A stretch of 42,998 nt of DNA from Gemmatimonadota bacterium. GTDB taxonomy: Bacteria; Gemmatimonadota; Gemmatimonadetes; Gemmatimonadales; GWC2-71-9. The DNA is taken from contig QHUB01000034.1 of NCBI GenBank assembly GCA_003221035.1, positions 1-42,998 on the forward strand, given 5' to 3'. This document shows positions 40,516 through 42,998 of this stretch, in pieces. The notes under the pieces were generated by a model. It searched no databases and was not told the DNA's origin. It was given only the letters and a program-made list of their open reading frames with translations. Each line of letters starts with the position of its first letter. Position 1 is the stretch's first letter. Position numbers and translations under genes: made by a program.

Positions 40516-41857
40516 GGGCAAATCGGTGTTTCGCTGCACCGACTGCGGCGCGGACCAGCCGAAGTGGGGCGGTCGCTGCGACGCGTGCGGAGCGTGGAAT
40601 ACCCTGATCGAAGAGCCTGTCGGGAAGAAGGGGGGACGGGTGGACGGGTGGACTGAACGAACCGCAGTTCCGGTCCAACTGTCCAACCTTCCAACCGCCC
40701 AACGTGCGCGGTGGCAAACCGGCCTCGCCGAGTTCGACTTCGTCCTCGGCGGGGGGATCGTACCGGGCTCCGTCACGCTCGTGGGCGGCGAGCCCGGCAT
40801 CGGGAAGTCCACGCTGTTGATGCAATGTGCCGCGCGACTCGAGAGCCAAGGCGTGTCTACGCTCTATGTCTCGGGTGAAGAATCGCCGGATCAGCTGCGA
40901 CTCCGCGCCGATCGACTGAAAGAGAATGCCGGCGCCATTCACGTGCTCGGCGAAACGCGACTCGAATCGATCATCCATCATGCGACGCAGCTGAAATCGG
41001 CCGTCGTGTTGCTCGACTCGGTGCAGACGACCTACACCGAAGCGCTCGAAGGCGCGCCGGGCAACGTCGGTCAGGTTCGCGAATGCGCGGCGCGCTTGAT
41101 GCGCTTCGCCAAGGAATCAGGTCCCGCCGTGCTGCTGGTCGGTCACGTCACGAAAGGCGGCGGCATCGCCGGCCCCAAGACGCTCGAGCACATTGTCGAT
41201 ACCGTGCTCTACTTCGAGGGTGAGGCCACGCTGGATCACCGCCTGCTGCGCGCCGTGAAGAACCGATTCGGGTCCGTGGACGAGATCGGCGTCTTCCAGA
41301 TGACGGGCGCGGGACTCGAGCCCGTCGCGAATCCGGCGGCGGCATTTCTTGCCGGACGCTCGACCGGTGCGTCCGGCTCGGCCGTGACCGCGCTGATGGA
41401 AGGCACGCGTCCGATGCTCGTGGAGATCCAGGCGCTTGCGTCGAAGGCGGGATTCGGCACGCCGCAGCGCGTCGCGACGGGCCTGGATCACCGCCGGCTC
41501 GCGCTCCTGCTCGCGGTGCTCGAGCGGCGCGGCGGGCTCCCGTTCGGGAGTCTCGATGTGTTCGTGAACGTGACGGGCGGCATCCGACTCCTCGAGCCGT
41601 CGACGGACCTCGCCGTGCTCGCGGCGCTGGTCTCGACCGTCCATGACCGCCCGGTGCCCGCGGATGCGCTGTTTTTGGGAGAGGTCGGTCTCGGCGGCGA
41701 GATTCGTCCCGTCGCCGGTGTCGAACGGCGCCTTGCGGAGGCGGCGCGTCAGGGCTTCCGCCGCGTGTTCCTGTCGAACCGCTCGAAAGCGAGCACAGAG
41801 CTCGAGGTGATCGGACTGGAAGGAATCGGTGAGCTCGCCCGCCGTCTCGCAGCCTGA
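40508..41857 (+). CDS. radA: DNA repair protein RadA
   Basis: A 449-aa RecA-like protein that drives branch migration in recombination. The N-terminal zinc finger uses Cys10, Cys13, Cys24 and Cys27 (FRCTDCG and GRCDACGAWNTL). Walker A is GGEPGIGKSTLL with Lys100. The RadA-specific VKNRFGSVDEIG block is present, and the C-terminal Lon-like domain has DVFVNVTGGIRL and LFLGEVGLGGEIRPV. The segment between zinc finger and ATPase (about 42-66) is atypical and encoded by an imperfect G-rich inverted repeat. The start is GTG at 40508, overlapping dnaB by 8 bp. Confidence 0.97.
   Translation: MSKGKSVFRCTDCGADQPKWGGRCDACGAWNTLIEEPVGKKGGRVDGWTERTAVPVQLSNLPTAQRARWQTGLAEFDFVLGGGIVPGSVTLVGGEPGIGKSTLLMQCAARLESQGVSTLYVSGEESPDQLRLRADRLKENAGAIHVLGETRLESIIHHATQLKSAVVLLDSVQTTYTEALEGAPGNVGQVRECAARLMRFAKESGPAVLLVGHVTKGGGIAGPKTLEHIVDTVLYFEGEATLDHRLLRAVKNRFGSVDEIGVFQMTGAGLEPVANPAAAFLAGRSTGASGSAVTALMEGTRPMLVEIQALASKAGFGTPQRVATGLDHRRLALLLAVLERRGGLPFGSLDVFVNVTGGIRLLEPSTDLAVLAALVSTVHDRPVPADALFLGEVGLGGEIRPVAGVERRLAEAARQGFRRVFLSNRSKASTELEVIGLEGIGELARRLAA
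40631..40703. repeat. In-frame imperfect inverted repeat inside radA
   Basis: GGGTGGACGGGTGGACTG on the left (within 40631-40656) faces tandem TCCAACCTTCCAACCGCCC on the right (within 40672-40703). Units are 9-10 bp, and the arms match at about 14 of 18 positions. It encodes the linker after the zinc finger. Less regular than the repeat in the glycosylase gene. Confidence 0.55.
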
Positions 41858-42575
41858 CGTCGGCGTCGTCGTCGTCGCGGCCGGGGCCGGCGTGCGCGCG
41901 GGTCCCGGTGAGCCGAAGCAATTCCGCCCTATCCTGGGTGTCCCGATGGTGCTGCGCGCGCTGCGCGCGTTCACCGGCCATCCGGAGGTACGGCACGTGA
42001 TCGTGGCGCTCCCGCCGGAGTATGCCCGGCGTCCCCCCGAGTGGCTGGCCACGCTGCGCGGTGAACGCCTGGCGTTCGTCCCCGGCGGCGCGCAGCGATT
42101 CGACTCCGTGCGCGCCGGGCTCGAGGCATTACCGGCCGAGGTGACGATCGTGCTGGTGCACGACGCCGCGCGGCCGTTCGTGAGCCGCGGAACCATCGAT
42201 GCCGTCATCGCCCGCGCGCGCGCCGGCGTCGGCGCCGTGGCGGGTGTGCCAAACTCGGACACGCTGAAGGAAATTGGGCAGGGGGCACCGCGCCTCACGC
42301 CGCGCATCACGCGTACCGTGGACCGCGAACGGATCTGGCGCGCGCAGACGCCGCAGGGCTTTCCGCGGCAGATGCTGGGTGACGCCTACCGTCAACTGCG
42401 CGCCGAGCCGGCAAAGACGGCAAACGGGGCTGCCCCCCCCCCGGCTGATGACGCCGAGGTATGTGAGCGAGCAGGGTTTCCGGTGGAGCTGATTCCTGAT
42501 TCGCCGTACAATTTCAAGATCACCACGGCCGACGACTTCCGGATCGCCGAGGCTCTCGCCCGTGAATTGCGGTGA
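41829..42575 (+). CDS. ispD: 2-C-methyl-D-erythritol 4-phosphate cytidylyltransferase
   Basis: A 248-aa enzyme that makes CDP-methylerythritol in the MEP isoprenoid pathway. The CTP-binding loop is AAGAGVRAGPGEPKQF (the usual GxGxRxGxxxPKQF). LVHDAARPFVS, TPQGFPRQML and the ending KITTADDFRIAEALAREL are conserved. A run of ten C (42433-42442) encodes Ala-Pro-Pro-Pro in a loop just before DDAEVCERAG, which is slightly longer than usual. The start is GTG at 41829, overlapping radA by 29 bp. Confidence 0.95.
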   Translation: MSSPAVSQPDVGVVVVAAGAGVRAGPGEPKQFRPILGVPMVLRALRAFTGHPEVRHVIVALPPEYARRPPEWLATLRGERLAFVPGGAQRFDSVRAGLEALPAEVTIVLVHDAARPFVSRGTIDAVIARARAGVGAVAGVPNSDTLKEIGQGAPRLTPRITRTVDRERIWRAQTPQGFPRQMLGDAYRQLRAEPAKTANGAAPPPADDAEVCERAGFPVELIPDSPYNFKITTADDFRIAEALARELR

Positions 42576-42998
42576 AGCCTCTGCCGTTTCAGACGAGCGC
42601 GGAGGTGCAAGCCGCGATCCCGCGCATCGTCGTGCACCTGGGAAGGGGCGGCCTGCTCGCCTATCCGACGGAGACGGTCTACGGCCTTGGCTCGCGCGTC
42701 GTGCAGACCGACGTCGCGGCACTCGCCGCCCTGAAGGGCCGCGTCGCCAGCAAACCCTTCCTCTTATTGATCAGCGATCGCTCGATGGCTGAGGCGCACG
42801 GCCTCGCATTCAACGCCACGGCCGACGCACTGGCCCGCGCGTTCTGGCCGGGCCCGCTGACGCTGGTCCTGCCGGGCGGGTCCGGCCGCCTGCCGGACAT
42901 GCTGCGCGGGCCGGACGGCGGGATCGCCGTGCGCTGGACCTCGCATCGCGATATCGCGCAGCTCGTGGCCGCGCTCGGCTCGCCGTTGACGTCCACGT
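42572..42998 (+). CDS. tsaC: Threonylcarbamoyl-AMP synthase (3' end outside window)
   Basis: The first 142 residues of a YrdC/Sua5-family protein that makes threonylcarbamoyl-AMP for the t6A modification of ANN-reading tRNAs. Conserved blocks are LLAYPTETVYGLG, the KGR...KPFLLLI region, FWPGPLTLVLPGG and IAVRWTSH, then PLTST at the window edge. The start is GTG at 42572, overlapping the ispD stop (GTGA). Whether it is a short TsaC or a long Sua5 form cannot be seen. Confidence 0.93.
   Translation, partial: MKPLPFQTSAEVQAAIPRIVVHLGRGGLLAYPTETVYGLGSRVVQTDVAALAALKGRVASKPFLLLISDRSMAEAHGLAFNATADALARAFWPGPLTLVLPGGSGRLPDMLRGPDGGIAVRWTSHRDIAQLVAALGSPLTST

Overview
The window is a GC-rich, gene-dense chromosomal segment from a diderm (Gram-negative-type) bacterium. 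Diderm character is shown by several lipoproteins, an outer-membrane beta-barrel protein, a TonB-type plug protein and ECF-sigma signalling. Gene content and order (yicC-gmk-rpoZ-coaBC-udg-dnaB-radA-ispD-tsaC), abundant S9/M16/amidohydrolase exported enzymes and GTG/TTG starts suggest Gemmatimonadota or a close relative. That placement is an inference; there is no rRNA gene in the window to confirm it.

Layout. (1) 1-4.8 kb: the tail of a zinc-ribbon gene; a compact 506-bp element made of a four-helix-bundle (S23/IVP family) gene enclosed by 41-nt inverted arrays of a decamer; a DUF1003 membrane protein with a prolyl oligopeptidase; and a short RecQ helicase. (2) 4.8-8.8 kb: acyl-CoA dehydrogenase, RNase E/G, then rplU-rpmA. 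(3) 8.8-23.2 kb, minus strand: twelve tightly overlapping genes that look like one 14-kb operon. It starts with a TetR regulator sitting behind a perfect 18-bp palindrome. It continues with hydratase, aldehyde dehydrogenase, thiolase, a PaaG-like isomerase, a BoxB/PaaA-type diiron oxygenase, a glycerophosphodiesterase, a 3-hydroxyacyl-CoA dehydrogenase and a metal-dependent hydrolase. It ends with an active/inactive M16 peptidase pair and an intact/degenerate amidohydrolase pair. (4) 23.2-24.8 kb: ECF sigma, one-pass membrane protein and a Spy-like periplasmic protein. (5) 24.9-30.8 kb: envelope genes (a lipoprotein with a duplicated domain, a 59-aa lipoprotein, a beta-propeller, an Ig-like lipoprotein, an outer-membrane barrel) around a tRNA-Leu(CAA). 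(6) 30.8-43.0 kb, plus strand: housekeeping run icd-pepA-TonB plug-yicC-gmk-rpoZ-coaBC-udg-dnaB-radA-ispD-tsaC, the last cut by the window end.

Functionally, the 8.8-23.2 kb operon holds most of an aerobic CoA-dependent aromatic ring-epoxidation route followed by beta-oxidation to acetyl-CoA. The epoxidase looks BoxB-like and the isomerase looks PaaG-like, and no reductase or known ring-opening lyase/hydrolase is present. That mixture, and its coupling to exported peptidases and amidohydrolases, is unusual.

The most striking structural theme is a population of inverted-repeat elements. One carries the S23-type gene. A 28-bp GC-rich palindrome recurs at or beside stop codons. Other G-rich inverted arrays sit downstream of rpmA and, in frame, inside the linkers of the uracil-DNA glycosylase and RadA genes.
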